Shown here: in pieces, positions 1 through 9,207 of the stretch | How the letters are laid out: each line of letters begins with the position of its first letter | Numbering within the stretch: the first letter of the stretch is position 1 | Assembly: GCF_000802155.2 (NCBI RefSeq) | Contig: NZ_JQGJ02000004.1 | Coordinates: forward strand, 1 to 64,000 | Reading direction: 5' to 3' | Source of the DNA: Pseudomonas frederiksbergensis | GTDB taxonomy: Bacteria > Pseudomonadota > Gammaproteobacteria > Pseudomonadales > Pseudomonadaceae | Length of the DNA stretch: 64,000 bases | The notes under the pieces: model-generated | The model's input: only the letters and a program-made list of their open reading frames with translations | Databases searched by the model: none | Told to the model about the DNA's origin: nothing | Translations under genes and position numbers: made by a program

Positions 1-38
1 TCCAGAGGAAAAAGGCCCAGGCGGCACGCAAGGCTTGT

Positions 39-266
39 TCAATCGAATAGATGCTTGGGCACATCGTGCTTGAGCATCAGCTGGCATTGTTCGCTTTCCG
101 GATCGAAGACAATCATTGCCTGGCGTTTGGCCAGGGCCTGTCGAACCCGCAGGACGCGGGTTTCCAACGGCGTGTCGTCACCGTTGTCGGTCCCGTCGCG
201 GGTGACGAAGTCTTCGATCAGGCGGGTGAGGGTGTCGACTTCGAGTTGGTCATGGGGGATCAGCAT
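39..266 (-). CDS. UPF0270 (YheU-like) small protein
   Basis: This 75-residue protein begins MLIPHDQLEVDTL and closely resembles the UPF0270/YheU family as I recall it, a family of short proteins of unknown function common in gammaproteobacteria. The conserved core is visible: LIEDFVTRDGTD near residues 16-27, then VRQAL, then FDPESEQCQL near 54-63. Its length is normal for the family and it has no signal peptide or membrane segment. The ATG at the right end is followed by a complete frame to a TGA. It stands alone on the minus strand, separated from the next gene by a REP pair. No biochemical role can be read from the sequence. Confidence 0.85.
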   Translation of the reverse strand: MLIPHDQLEVDTLTRLIEDFVTRDGTDNGDDTPLETRVLRVRQALAKRQAMIVFDPESEQCQLMLKHDVPKHLFD

Positions 267-346
267 GATAGGGCTCCGCTAACTAATGGGCGGATGCTAC
301 GGCGGATGAGCTGTGGCGGCTAGCCCGGGCTTTGGTGCATATCCCT

Positions 347-434
347 GGGGGAGCGGGCTTGCTCGCTGAAGCGGCGCTACATTCAACATTGATGCTGGCG
401 GACCTGCCGCTTGCGCGAGCAAGCCCGCTCCCAC
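347..434. repeat. Inverted pair of REP elements
   Basis: A GGGAGCGGGCTTGCTCGC unit at about 348-366 is matched by its inverted copy (GCGAGCAAGCCCGCTCCC) at about 415-432, with a roughly 45-base spacer. This is the usual BIME arrangement of Pseudomonas REP sequences. It lies between the UPF0270 gene and the M42 peptidase gene. Confidence 0.8.
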
Positions 435-460
435 AATCGTGTCTGCACCGAGACGCAAAT

Positions 461-1651
461 TCAGCTATCCGAACGCTGCCCGATCAAGCTATCCACTGAA
501 GGCACCCGGGTGTCGCTTTCCATTTGCGCATCGTGTTCGATCTGGTGACTGAAGCGGTCCAGTGAACCCTGGGCCGGCTGCGCATCACTGGCGAACACCG
601 GTGGGCTGAGGATATAGGCGCCGAGCAAGCGGCTGAGGGCCGCCAGGCTGTCGATGTGGGTGCGTTCGTAGCCATGGGTGGCGTCGCAGCCGAAGGCGAG
701 CAGGGCGGTGCGGATATCGTGGCCGGCGGTGATCGCCGAATGGGCGTCGCTGAAGTAGTAGCGAAACAGGTCGCGGCGCGCTGGGAGCTCGTTTTCCTTG
801 GCCAGTTTCAACAAGTGCCGTGACAGATGGTAGTCGTAAGGACCTCCAGAATCCTGCATGGCCACGCTCACCGCGTGTTCGCTGGAATGCTGGCCTGGTG
901 CGACCGGCGCGATGTCGATCCCGACGAACTCGCTGACGTCCCAGGGCAGCGCGGCCGCCGCGCCGCTGCCGGTTTCCTCGGTGATGGTGAACAGCGGATG
1001 GCAATCGATGAGCAGTTCCTCACCGCTGTCGACGATGGCCTTCAGCGCCGCCAGCAATGCGGCGACGCCGGCCTTGTCGTCCAGGTGCCGGGCGCTGATA
1101 TGGCCGCTTTCGGTGAACTCCGGCAAGGGATCGAAGGCCACGTAGTCGCCGATGCCGACGCCCAGGGTCTCGCAGTCGGCGCGGGTGGCGCAGTAGGCGT
1201 CCAGGCGCAGTTCGATGTGGTCCCAGCTGATGGGCATTTCATCCACGGCCGTGTTGAATGCGTGACCGGACGCCATCAACGGCAGGACGCTGCCACGAAT
1301 CACACCGGAGTCGGTGAACAGGCTGACCCGGCTGCCCTCGGCAAACCGGCTGGACCAGCAGCCCACCGGGGCGAGTGTCAGGCGACCGTTGTCCTTGATG
1401 GCCCGGACCGAAGCCCCGATGGTGTCCAGGTGCGCCGACACCGCGCGGTCGGGGCTACTCTTGCGGCCCTTGAGCGTCGCGCGGATCGTGCCGCGCCGGG
1501 TCATTTCGAATGGAATGCCCAGCTCTTCGAGCCGTTCGGCGACGTAACGGACAATGGTGTCGGTAAAACCGGTCGGGCTGGGAATGGCGAGCATTTCCAG
1601 CAAGACTTTTTGCAAGTATTCGAGATCCGGTTCGGGAATTTTACTGATCAT
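461..1651 (-). CDS. M42-family peptidase of the NAGGN osmolyte operon
   Basis: A predicted metal-dependent aminopeptidase-like hydrolase of the osmoprotectant NAGGN-system M42 family, about 396 residues. Metal-site segments are visible in the usual order: AHLDTIGASV, then HLDDKAGVAALL, TITEETGSGAAAAL, GIDIAPVAPGQ and finally DATHGYERTHIDSL. The frame is open further upstream, but the ATG at 1651 (protein MISKIPEPDLEY) is preceded by GAGGAG at good spacing. The upstream extension is translated REP sequence, so it was rejected. It is the last gene of the asnO-ngg-peptidase group and probably acts on NAGGN or a related peptide. Substrate and direction of action are inferred from family and context. 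Confidence 0.88.
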   Translation of the reverse strand: MISKIPEPDLEYLQKVLLEMLAIPSPTGFTDTIVRYVAERLEELGIPFEMTRRGTIRATLKGRKSSPDRAVSAHLDTIGASVRAIKDNGRLTLAPVGCWSSRFAEGSRVSLFTDSGVIRGSVLPLMASGHAFNTAVDEMPISWDHIELRLDAYCATRADCETLGVGIGDYVAFDPLPEFTESGHISARHLDDKAGVAALLAALKAIVDSGEELLIDCHPLFTITEETGSGAAAALPWDVSEFVGIDIAPVAPGQHSSEHAVSVAMQDSGGPYDYHLSRHLLKLAKENELPARRDLFRYYFSDAHSAITAGHDIRTALLAFGCDATHGYERTHIDSLAALSRLLGAYILSPPVFASDAQPAQGSLDRFSHQIEHDAQMESDTRVPSVDSLIGQRSDS

Positions 1652-1689
1652 GGAAACTCCTCGCGGAATATTGGAATGAGCGACCCCAT

Positions 1690-1792
1690 GGCGAGGGGGC
1701 TTGCTCCCACTCGGCTGCGAAACAGTCGCATGCTTCGGGCAAATCAGGAGGCCCGCTTCGCGGCCCAGCGGGAGCAAGCTCCCTCGCCACGG
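1690..1792. repeat. Inverted pair of REP elements inside the NAGGN operon
   Basis: GGCGAGGGGGCTTGCTCCC at about 1690-1708 faces GGGAGCAAGCTCCCTCGCC at about 1770-1788. The pair fills most of the 146 bases between the ngg stop and the peptidase start. A strong hairpin here could lower expression of the peptidase or stabilise the upstream mRNA. Confidence 0.8.
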
Positions 1793-1797
1793 ATATC

Positions 1798-3543
1798 TCA
1801 GACCACCGCCTGGCTATGGGGGAACAACAAATCCACAAAGCGCTCGGCGGTGGGTTGTGGTTCGTGATTGGCCAGCCCGGCGCGTTCGTTGGCTTCGATG
1901 AACACGTATTCCGGTTGATCGGCGGCCGGGACGAGCAGGTCCAGGCCGACCATGGGAATGTCCAGGGCCCGTGCCGCACGGACCGCCGCATCGGCCAGGG
2001 TTGGGTGAAGGATCGCCGTCACGTCCTCCAGGACGCCACCCGTGTGCAGGTTCGCCGTGCGCCGTACGAACAGGTGCTCGCCCTTGGGCAGTACGCTGTC
2101 GTAGTCATAGCCGGCCGCGGTCAGGGTGCGCTCGGTCTCGGCGTCCATCGGGATTTTGCTTTCGCCGCCGGTTGCGGCCTGGCGTCGTCGGCTTTGGGCT
2201 TCAATGAGCGCGCCGATGGTGTGCTGCCCATCGCCGATCACTTCGGCCGGGCGACGGATCGCTGCTGCCACCACGTCAAAGCCGATCACGAGGATGCGCA
2301 AATCCAGGCCCTCGTGGAAGCTTTCCAGCAACACTCGGCTGTCGAAGCGCCGGGCCGCTTCGATGGCGGCTTGCACTTCTTCGATCGTGCGCAGGTCCAC
2401 CGCCACGCCTTGGCCTTGTTCGCCGTCCAGCGGTTTCACGACCACCCGTTCATGCTCATCGAGAAACGCCAGATTGTCGTCGGCATTGCCCGCCAGTTGT
2501 TGGGCCGGCAAGTTCAAGCCTGCGTTTTTCAGCACTTTGTGGGTCAGGCTCTTGTTCTGGCACAGCGTCATGCTGATTGCGCTGGTCAGGTCGCTCAGCG
2601 ATTCCCGGCAGCGAATCCGGCGGCTGCCGTGCACCAGGGTGAACAGGCCGGCCTCGGCGTCATCCACCTGCACTTCGATGCCGCGACGGTGCGCTTCCTC
2701 GACGATGATCCGTGCATAGGGGTTGAACTGCGCCTCGGGGCCAGGCCCAAGGAACAATGGTTGGTTTATGCCATTCTTGCGCTTGATGGCGAAGGTCGAA
2801 AGGTTGCGGAAACCGAGTTTGGCGTAGAGGTTTTTCGCCAGCCGATTGTCGTGCAGCACCGACAGGTCAAGGTAGCTCAAGCCACGGCTCATGAAATGCT
2901 CGATGAGATGGCGCACCAGCACTTCCCCGACGCCGGGGCGTGAACACTGCGGGTCGACCGCGAGGCACCAGAGGCTGCTGCCATTTTCCGGATCGTTGAA
3001 GGCTTTCTGGTGATTGAGGCCCATGACGCTGCCGATCACCGCGCCGGTGTCGTCGTCCTCCGCCAGCCAGTAGACCGGGCCACCTTGATGGCGCGGGGTC
3101 AGTCGCTCCGGGTCGATGGGCAGCATGCCGCGAGCCTGGTAGAGCTGGTTGATGGCCTGCCAGTCGCTGTCGCCCTGGGCGCGGCGAATCCGGAAGCCGC
3201 GAAACACCCGCGTGGCTTGCCGATAGTCGCTGAACCACAGGCGCAGGGTGTCCGACGGATCAAGGAACAGATGCGCCGGTTCCAACCCCAGCACCTGTTG
3301 CGGCGCGGCGACATACAGGGCGATGTCACGTTCGCCGGGTTGTTCGTTGAGCAGTTCCTGGGCCAGGCTCGCCGGGTCCGGGAAGGTATGGCCGATCAGC
3401 AGCCGACCCCAGCCGCAATGCACGGCGATGGGGTCGGCACCCAGGTCGCTGCCGTCTTCGGCCAAGCGTGCCTGCAAGCGTTCGTAGGACGGCGGTTGGC
3501 CGCGCAGAAGTCGTTGGTTGTGAAGGGTGGAATGGGGTTTCAT
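1798..3543 (-). CDS. ngg: N-acetylglutaminylglutamine synthetase
   Basis: A 581-residue fusion with an N-terminal GNAT-type acetyltransferase domain (about residues 95-265, with the acetyl-CoA-binding stretch near CSRPGVGEVLVRHLIEHF) and a C-terminal ATP-grasp ligase domain (about 310-575, with ERVVVKPLDGEQGQG and a metal-binding end near YVFIEANERAGL). The family makes N-acetylglutaminylglutamine by acetylating and joining two glutamines, the step before amidation to the compatible solute NAGGN. The start MKPHSTLHNQ lies three bases beyond the asnO stop, so the two are probably translated together. Length and domain order match the family. Confidence 0.93.
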   Translation of the reverse strand: MKPHSTLHNQRLLRGQPPSYERLQARLAEDGSDLGADPIAVHCGWGRLLIGHTFPDPASLAQELLNEQPGERDIALYVAAPQQVLGLEPAHLFLDPSDTLRLWFSDYRQATRVFRGFRIRRAQGDSDWQAINQLYQARGMLPIDPERLTPRHQGGPVYWLAEDDDTGAVIGSVMGLNHQKAFNDPENGSSLWCLAVDPQCSRPGVGEVLVRHLIEHFMSRGLSYLDLSVLHDNRLAKNLYAKLGFRNLSTFAIKRKNGINQPLFLGPGPEAQFNPYARIIVEEAHRRGIEVQVDDAEAGLFTLVHGSRRIRCRESLSDLTSAISMTLCQNKSLTHKVLKNAGLNLPAQQLAGNADDNLAFLDEHERVVVKPLDGEQGQGVAVDLRTIEEVQAAIEAARRFDSRVLLESFHEGLDLRILVIGFDVVAAAIRRPAEVIGDGQHTIGALIEAQSRRRQAATGGESKIPMDAETERTLTAAGYDYDSVLPKGEHLFVRRTANLHTGGVLEDVTAILHPTLADAAVRAARALDIPMVGLDLLVPAADQPEYVFIEANERAGLANHEPQPTAERFVDLLFPHSQAVV

Positions 3544-3546
3544 CAG

Positions 3547-5319
3547 TCAGATTCCTTGCTCGCTGAGCCACAGGTTCAGCGCCGCCAATTGCCACAGCCG
3601 CGAGCCGCGCAACGGCGTCAGTTGGCCGTTGGGGTCGGTCAGCAGGCGGTCAAGCATGGTCGGATTGAACAGCCCGCGATCCTGGCTCGGATCCAGCAGC
3701 AGCTCACGGACCCAGGCCAGGGTGTTGCCTTCGAGATGCTTGAGGCCGGGCACCGGGAAATAGCCTTTCTTGCGGTCGATGACCTCGCTCGGGATCACCC
3801 GGCGGGCCGCTTCCTTGAGCACGTGCTTGCCGCCATCGGGCAGCTTGAATTTCGCCGGTACCCGGGCGGAAAGCTCCACCAGCCGGTAGTCGAGGAACGG
3901 CGTGCGTGCTTCCAGGCCCCAGGCCATGGTCATGTTGTCGACACGCTTGACCGGGTCGTCCACCAGCATCACCGTGCTGTCCAGGCGCAAGGCCTTGTCC
4001 ACTGCGGCATCGGCGCCCGGCTGGGCGAAATGCGCCTTGACGAAGTCACCGGCCGCATCGTTGGCCGTCATCCACTTGGGTTGCACGGTGGCGGCATATT
4101 CCTCGTAGCTGCGGTCGAAGAACGCCGCGCGATAGGCCGCATAAGGATCGCTGGCGCCATCCACTTGCGGGTACCAGTGGTAGCCGGCGAACAGTTCGTC
4201 GGCGCCCTGGCCGCTTTGCACCACTTTGCAGTGCTTGGCCACTTCCCGCGAGAGCAGGTAGAAGGCGATGCAGTCGTGGCTGACCATCGGTTCGCTCATG
4301 GCGCGGAACGCGGCCGGCAGCTGTTCGATGATCTCTTTTTCATCGATGCGCAACTGATGGTGGCGGGTGCCGTAGTGCTTGGCGATCAAGTCCGAATACT
4401 GGAATTCGTCACCGCGTTCGCCACCGGCGTCCTGGAAGCCGATGGAGAAGGTGGACAGGTCTTCGACGCCAACCTCACGAAGCAAGCCGACGAGCATGCT
4501 CGAATCCACGCCGCCCGATAGCAACACGCCTACATCGACGGCGGCGCGCTGGCGGATGGCGACCGCTTCGCGGGTGCTGTCCAGCACGCGTTCGATCCAG
4601 TCTTCCAGATTGAGGTTCTGCTCATCGGGCCGAGGACCGTAGGGCAGCGTCCACCAGGTTTTCTGCTCGGTTCTACCGTCCGCCTCGACGCGCATCCAGG
4701 TGGCCGGCGGCAGCTTTTCGATGCCGGCCAGCAAGGTGCGAGGCGCCGGGACGACCGCATGGAAATTGAGGTAGTGATTCAGGGCGACCGGATCGAGCAC
4801 CGGGTTGATGTCGCCGCCCTTGAGCAGTGCCGGCAATGCCGAGGCAAAGCGCAGGCGCTGGCCGGTGCGTGACAGGTATAGCGGCTTCACGCCGAGACGG
4901 TCGCGGGCGATGAACAGCCGCTTGGCATCGCGTTCCCAGATGGCGAAGGCGAACATGCCGTTGAGCTTGGGCAGCAGCGCTTCGCCCCAGGCGTGATAAC
5001 CCTTGAGCAGCACTTCGGTGTCGCCACCTGAATGAAAGGCGTAGCCCAGGCCTTCGAGTTCGGCCCGCAGTTCCGGGTAGTTGTAGATCGCACCGTTGAA
5101 CGCCAGGGACAGGCCCAATTGATTGTCGATCATCGGCTGCGCCGAGCCGTCGGACAGGTCCATGATTTTCAAGCGCCGATGGCCGAGGGCTATCGGCCCC
5201 TGGCTATGAAAGCCCCATGCGTCGGGGCCGCGAGGGGCCAGGTGATGGGTGATGCGCTCTACGGCCGCAAGGTCCGCAGGTTGTTGATCGAAACGTAACT
5301 CTCCAGCTAATCCGCACAT
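3547..5319 (-). CDS. asnO: N-acetylglutaminylglutamine amidotransferase
   Basis: A 590-residue class II glutamine amidotransferase of the asparagine-synthetase type. Cys2 (MCGLAGELRF) is the expected N-terminal nucleophile of the glutaminase domain. The synthetase domain carries the pyrophosphate loop SGGVDSS at residues 268-274, and GQGADELFAGY and LEARTPFLDYRLVEL further on. In the NAGGN pathway it amidates N-acetylglutaminylglutamine, giving an osmolyte made under salt stress. It is the first gene of the operon. The 139 bases upstream hold TTATAA-like and TATAAA-like stretches on the minus strand, but no promoter stands out clearly. Confidence 0.93.
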   Translation of the reverse strand: MCGLAGELRFDQQPADLAAVERITHHLAPRGPDAWGFHSQGPIALGHRRLKIMDLSDGSAQPMIDNQLGLSLAFNGAIYNYPELRAELEGLGYAFHSGGDTEVLLKGYHAWGEALLPKLNGMFAFAIWERDAKRLFIARDRLGVKPLYLSRTGQRLRFASALPALLKGGDINPVLDPVALNHYLNFHAVVPAPRTLLAGIEKLPPATWMRVEADGRTEQKTWWTLPYGPRPDEQNLNLEDWIERVLDSTREAVAIRQRAAVDVGVLLSGGVDSSMLVGLLREVGVEDLSTFSIGFQDAGGERGDEFQYSDLIAKHYGTRHHQLRIDEKEIIEQLPAAFRAMSEPMVSHDCIAFYLLSREVAKHCKVVQSGQGADELFAGYHWYPQVDGASDPYAAYRAAFFDRSYEEYAATVQPKWMTANDAAGDFVKAHFAQPGADAAVDKALRLDSTVMLVDDPVKRVDNMTMAWGLEARTPFLDYRLVELSARVPAKFKLPDGGKHVLKEAARRVIPSEVIDRKKGYFPVPGLKHLEGNTLAWVRELLLDPSQDRGLFNPTMLDRLLTDPNGQLTPLRGSRLWQLAALNLWLSEQGI

Positions 5320-5458
5320 AAGTCCTTACCGGTTTTTCCGTTGGGGAGGGGGTCAAGCCATACACGCCGAAAGGGCGGGTACTCAGGAACTGACCGGTGG
5401 GATGGCTGTGAGTTTTATATCGATGCGTTATAAGCCGACGGGTGGGGGGGCGTAGAGT

Positions 5459-7441
5459 TCAGGCCTTGCCCCGAATCACCGCCCGCAGCGTGAACCGGTT
5501 CGGATGACACGCCTCGGCTACGCCTCGCGGCAGCGGCAGCGGTTCGTTCTCCAGCCAGGCGGCGATCAATTCGCCGGACAGCGGCGCGGTGATCAGGCCT
5601 CGGGAACCGTGGCCGCTGTTGACGTACAGGCCGTCGAGCCAAGGGCAGGGCGTGTCGGGCATTTGGCGGGCGTCCTTGGCCAGCGCCGAATACGCTTCGA
5701 TGAAGGCAGGGTGATCAGCCAGGGGACCGACGATTGGCAGGTAGTCCGGGCTGGTGCAGCGAAACGCCGCGCGGCCTTCCAGTTGCGCGGGATCCAAGGC
5801 TCGGGCGTCCAGCCGATCCACCAGGTCCACGGAAATGTCTTCGAGCATTTGCAGATTGCCGGCATGCTCGGCGGCGGTAGGGGTCAGGTCATCGCTGTGA
5901 AAATCGAAACTGGCCCCCAACGTGTGCTCGCCCATGCGCGGCGGTGCCACGTAGCCTTCGGCGCAGACGACCGTCGCCAGGCGCTGGCTGCGGGTGGTTT
6001 GCGGCAGGCGGGTGATCTGTCCTCGAATGCGCTTGAGGGGCAGGTCGGCGGCGGGCTCGAAGCGTTTGATCTCGGCCGCGCTGGCGAGGATGGCCACCGG
6101 TGCGCTGGCCAGGCAGCGTTCGCCGTCCCAGGCCTGCCATTGGCCGTCGACGCGGCGCAGTTCCAGCACTTCATGATGTGCCTGCAACGTGATCGCCGGC
6201 CTCGAAGCTTGCCAACGGCACAACGCTGGCGGATGCACCCAGCCGCCTTCAGGATAAAACAGGCCGCCGCTGGGCAAACCGATGGCGGATTGCGCCTCGG
6301 CTTCGCTGCGATCGAGGATTTTCAGCAGGCCGGCTGGAAACGCCTCGGCCAACCGCGCCTGGCGCTCGGCTTCCTTGGCATCGAAGGCCAGTTGCAAGAC
6401 GCCGCAAGCGTCCCAGTCAAGGCCCCGTTGCAGGTGTTCGAGCAAGCGCCGCGTGTAGCCGAAACCGCTGAGGATCATCTGTGACAATGCGGTGCCGTGG
6501 GCCGACAGTTTGAGGTACAGCACGCCCTGGGGGTTGCCGGACGCTTCTTCGGCCAAGCCGGCGTGACGTTCCAGCAAGGTGACCTGCCAGCCACGGGCCG
6601 CGAGGCTGGCCGCGCTGGCACAACCGGCCAGGCCGCCGCCGATCACCAGGGCCCGGCGCTCGCCGACTGGCACGACAGGCCGGGCGTACCAGGGTTTGAT
6701 CGGCGCCGGTAGCGGGGTCTGCTCCGGCCAACCGAGGAACGCACCGCGAAGAATCTCCCACTTATGGCCGATGCCTGGCGTGCGTTTCATCTTGAAGCCC
6801 GCCGCGTTCAGCCGGCGTCGCACCCAGCCGGTGCTGGTGAAGGTGCTCAGGGTGGCCCCCGGCGCGGCCAGTCGGGCGAGCTCGGCGAACAGCTCGGCGC
6901 TCCACATCTCAGGATTTTTCGCTGGGGCAAAACCGTCGAGGAACCAGGCGTCGATCTGCCCGTCGAGCTGGGGCAGTTGCTCCAGGGCGTCGCCAATCAG
7001 CAGCGTCAGGGTGACCCGGCCGCTCGCCAGTGTGATGCGCTGGAAACCCTGGTGAATCGCAACGTACTGCCCAAGCAGTTGGTCCGCCTGGGCCTTGAGC
7101 TCCGGCCACAAGGCCAGGGCTCGGCGCAGGTCCTCAGGGCTCAGGGGAAACTTTTCGACGCTGACAAAATGCAGCCGCGCGCCAGCCGGCGCGCATTGCT
7201 CGAACAACTGCCAGGCGCAAAGAAAATTCAACCCGGTGCCGAACCCGGTTTCGCCGATCACCAGCCGCCCGTTGTCCGCCAGCGCGGCAAAACGCTCGGC
7301 CAGGTTGTTCTGCTGCAAGAACACATAGCGGGTTTCTTCCAGGCCCGACTGGTCGGAGAAATACACATCGTTGAACGCCCGGGAGCGGGGGCGGCCCTGG
7401 TCGTCCCAGTCGAGTTGGGCATGGTGTTGAATGGGCGTCAT
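5459..7441 (-). CDS. mnmC: Bifunctional tRNA mnm5s2U34 biosynthesis protein MnmC
   Basis: At 660 residues this has the full two-domain MnmC layout. The N-terminal part (about 1-240) is the DUF752 methyltransferase, with GETGFGTGLNFLCAW as the SAM-binding loop and DAWFLDGFAPAKNPEMW downstream. The C-terminal part (about 262-655) is a FAD-dependent oxidoreductase beginning with the dinucleotide-binding motif VIGGGLAGCASAASLA. The oxidoreductase removes the carboxymethyl group from cmnm5U34 and the methyltransferase then methylates the amine, modifying the wobble base of several tRNAs. It is divergent from the PPK2 gene, with a 150-base shared upstream region. Confidence 0.95.
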   Translation of the reverse strand: MTPIQHHAQLDWDDQGRPRSRAFNDVYFSDQSGLEETRYVFLQQNNLAERFAALADNGRLVIGETGFGTGLNFLCAWQLFEQCAPAGARLHFVSVEKFPLSPEDLRRALALWPELKAQADQLLGQYVAIHQGFQRITLASGRVTLTLLIGDALEQLPQLDGQIDAWFLDGFAPAKNPEMWSAELFAELARLAAPGATLSTFTSTGWVRRRLNAAGFKMKRTPGIGHKWEILRGAFLGWPEQTPLPAPIKPWYARPVVPVGERRALVIGGGLAGCASAASLAARGWQVTLLERHAGLAEEASGNPQGVLYLKLSAHGTALSQMILSGFGYTRRLLEHLQRGLDWDACGVLQLAFDAKEAERQARLAEAFPAGLLKILDRSEAEAQSAIGLPSGGLFYPEGGWVHPPALCRWQASRPAITLQAHHEVLELRRVDGQWQAWDGERCLASAPVAILASAAEIKRFEPAADLPLKRIRGQITRLPQTTRSQRLATVVCAEGYVAPPRMGEHTLGASFDFHSDDLTPTAAEHAGNLQMLEDISVDLVDRLDARALDPAQLEGRAAFRCTSPDYLPIVGPLADHPAFIEAYSALAKDARQMPDTPCPWLDGLYVNSGHGSRGLITAPLSGELIAAWLENEPLPLPRGVAEACHPNRFTLRAVIRGKA

Positions 7442-7591
7442 GACAGGCTCTGTGAAAATGAAGGCGCCATTCTAGCCGATCGGCAACGCGTTGCTTGATC
7501 CAGGGCAAACGTGCCTGCATCCGGAAGGAATCTGCTGCGCAGGCGCGCATCCAATCCGCTAGTCTTGCCCCATTCCTGGAAGGAGCTGCCC

Positions 7592-9103
7592 ATGTTCGAG
7601 TCCGCCGAAATCGGTCACGTCGTTGATAAAGAAACCTATGAGGCCGAAGTCCCGGCACTGCGTGAAGCGTTGCTCGAAGCGCAATTCGAGCTGCACCAGC
7701 AGGGCCGTTTCCCGGTGATTGTGCTGATCAACGGCATCGAAGGCGCGGGCAAGGGCGAGACGGTGAAGTTGCTCAACGAATGGATGGACCCGCGACTGAT
7801 CGAAGTCCGCACGTTCGACCAGCAGACCGACGAAGAACTGGCGCGGCCGCCGGCCTGGCGCTATTGGCGGATGTTGCCGGCCAAGGGGCGCATGGGGATT
7901 TTCTTCGGTAACTGGTACAGCCAGATGCTGCAGGGGCGAGTCCATGGCCAGTTCAAGGACCCGCGGCTCGACCAGGCGATCAACGGTGCCGAGCGCCTGG
8001 AGAAAATGCTCTGCGACGAAGGCGCGCTGATCTTCAAGTTCTGGTTCCACCTGTCCAAGAAACAGATGAAGGCCCGCCTCAAGAGCCTCAAGGACGATCC
8101 GCTGCACAGCTGGCGCATCAGTCCGCTGGACTGGCAGCAGTCCCAGACCTACGACAAGTTCGTCAAGTACGGCGAGCGCGTGCTGCGCCGCACCAGTCGC
8201 GATTACGCGCCGTGGCATGTGATCGAAGGGGTGGACGCCTGTTACCGCAGCCTTGCGGTCGGGCGGATCCTGCTCGAAGGCCTGCGCCACGCCCTGGATC
8301 GGCAGAAGGTCAAGGCGGCCAAGGTCAACGTGGCGCCGTTGCCGGCGCTGGATGACCAGGTGACGTTGATCGGCAGCCTCGACATGACGCTGCGCCTGGA
8401 CAAGGCTGACTACGAAGAACAACTGATCACCGAGCAGGCCCGCTTCGCCGGCCTGTTGCGCGACAAGCGCATGCGTCGACATGCCTTGGTGGCAGTGTTC
8501 GAAGGCAACGATGCGGCGGGCAAGGGCGGGGCGATCCGCCGGGTCGCGGCGGCGCTCGATCCGCGCCAGTACAGCATCGTGCCGATTGCCGCGCCCACCG
8601 AGGAAGAACGTGCCCACCCCTACATGTGGCGGTTCTGGCGACACATTCCGGCGCGGGGCAAGTTCACCATGTTCGACCGCTCTTGGTATGGCCGGGTGTT
8701 GGTGGAGCGGGTCGAGGGCTTTTGCAGTCGCGCCGACTGGCTGCGGGCCTACGGTGAAATCAACGACTTCGAGGAGCAACTGGCCGACGCCGGCGTGGTG
8801 GTCGTGAAGTTCTGGCTGGCGATCGACAAGCAAACCCAATTGGAGCGCTTCCAGGAGCGGGAGGAAATCCCCTTCAAGCGCTTCAAGATCACCGAGGACG
8901 ACTGGCGCAACCGGGACAAGTGGGACGCCTATCGCTCAGCGGTCTGCGACATGGTTGATCGCACCAGCACGGAGATCTCGCCCTGGACCCTGGTGGAGGC
9001 CAATGACAAGCGCTGGGCCCGGGTCAAGGTGTTGCGCACGCTCAATGACGCGCTGGAGGCCGCGTTCGAGCGCTCCGCCAAGCAAACGCGGAAAAAGAAC
9101 TAG
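7592..9103 (+). CDS. pap: Polyphosphate:AMP phosphotransferase (PPK2 class II)
   Basis: A 503-residue protein made of two PPK2 domains in tandem. The first carries the Walker A-like loop INGIEGAGKGE near residue 50, the second EGNDAAGKGGAIRR near residue 305. In two-domain PPK2 enzymes the C-terminal copy is the catalytic one, using polyphosphate to phosphorylate AMP to ADP. The frame is open 27 codons further upstream, but the ATG at 7592 has GGAAGGAG at ideal spacing and starts MFESAEIG, so it is preferred. It is a single-gene unit on the plus strand. Confidence 0.92.
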   Translation: MFESAEIGHVVDKETYEAEVPALREALLEAQFELHQQGRFPVIVLINGIEGAGKGETVKLLNEWMDPRLIEVRTFDQQTDEELARPPAWRYWRMLPAKGRMGIFFGNWYSQMLQGRVHGQFKDPRLDQAINGAERLEKMLCDEGALIFKFWFHLSKKQMKARLKSLKDDPLHSWRISPLDWQQSQTYDKFVKYGERVLRRTSRDYAPWHVIEGVDACYRSLAVGRILLEGLRHALDRQKVKAAKVNVAPLPALDDQVTLIGSLDMTLRLDKADYEEQLITEQARFAGLLRDKRMRRHALVAVFEGNDAAGKGGAIRRVAAALDPRQYSIVPIAAPTEEERAHPYMWRFWRHIPARGKFTMFDRSWYGRVLVERVEGFCSRADWLRAYGEINDFEEQLADAGVVVVKFWLAIDKQTQLERFQEREEIPFKRFKITEDDWRNRDKWDAYRSAVCDMVDRTSTEISPWTLVEANDKRWARVKVLRTLNDALEAAFERSAKQTRKKN

Positions 9104-9207
9104 CCCGATGGGCACGCATACGCGGGGTGAATGATTGTCGCGTTCGGTCATGGGGTGGATTTATCCTCGATTCCATTCCCAACCGATAACAACAATGAGG
9201 TGCCGCC

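Noticed and set aside
1652..1777. Extended N-terminus of the M42 peptidase
   Set aside because: The extra residues are REP translation, while a strong ribosome site fits the ATG at 1651.
3010..4521. 503-codon plus-strand frame across ngg and asnO
   Set aside because: Overlaps two well-identified genes on the other strand and has no family features.
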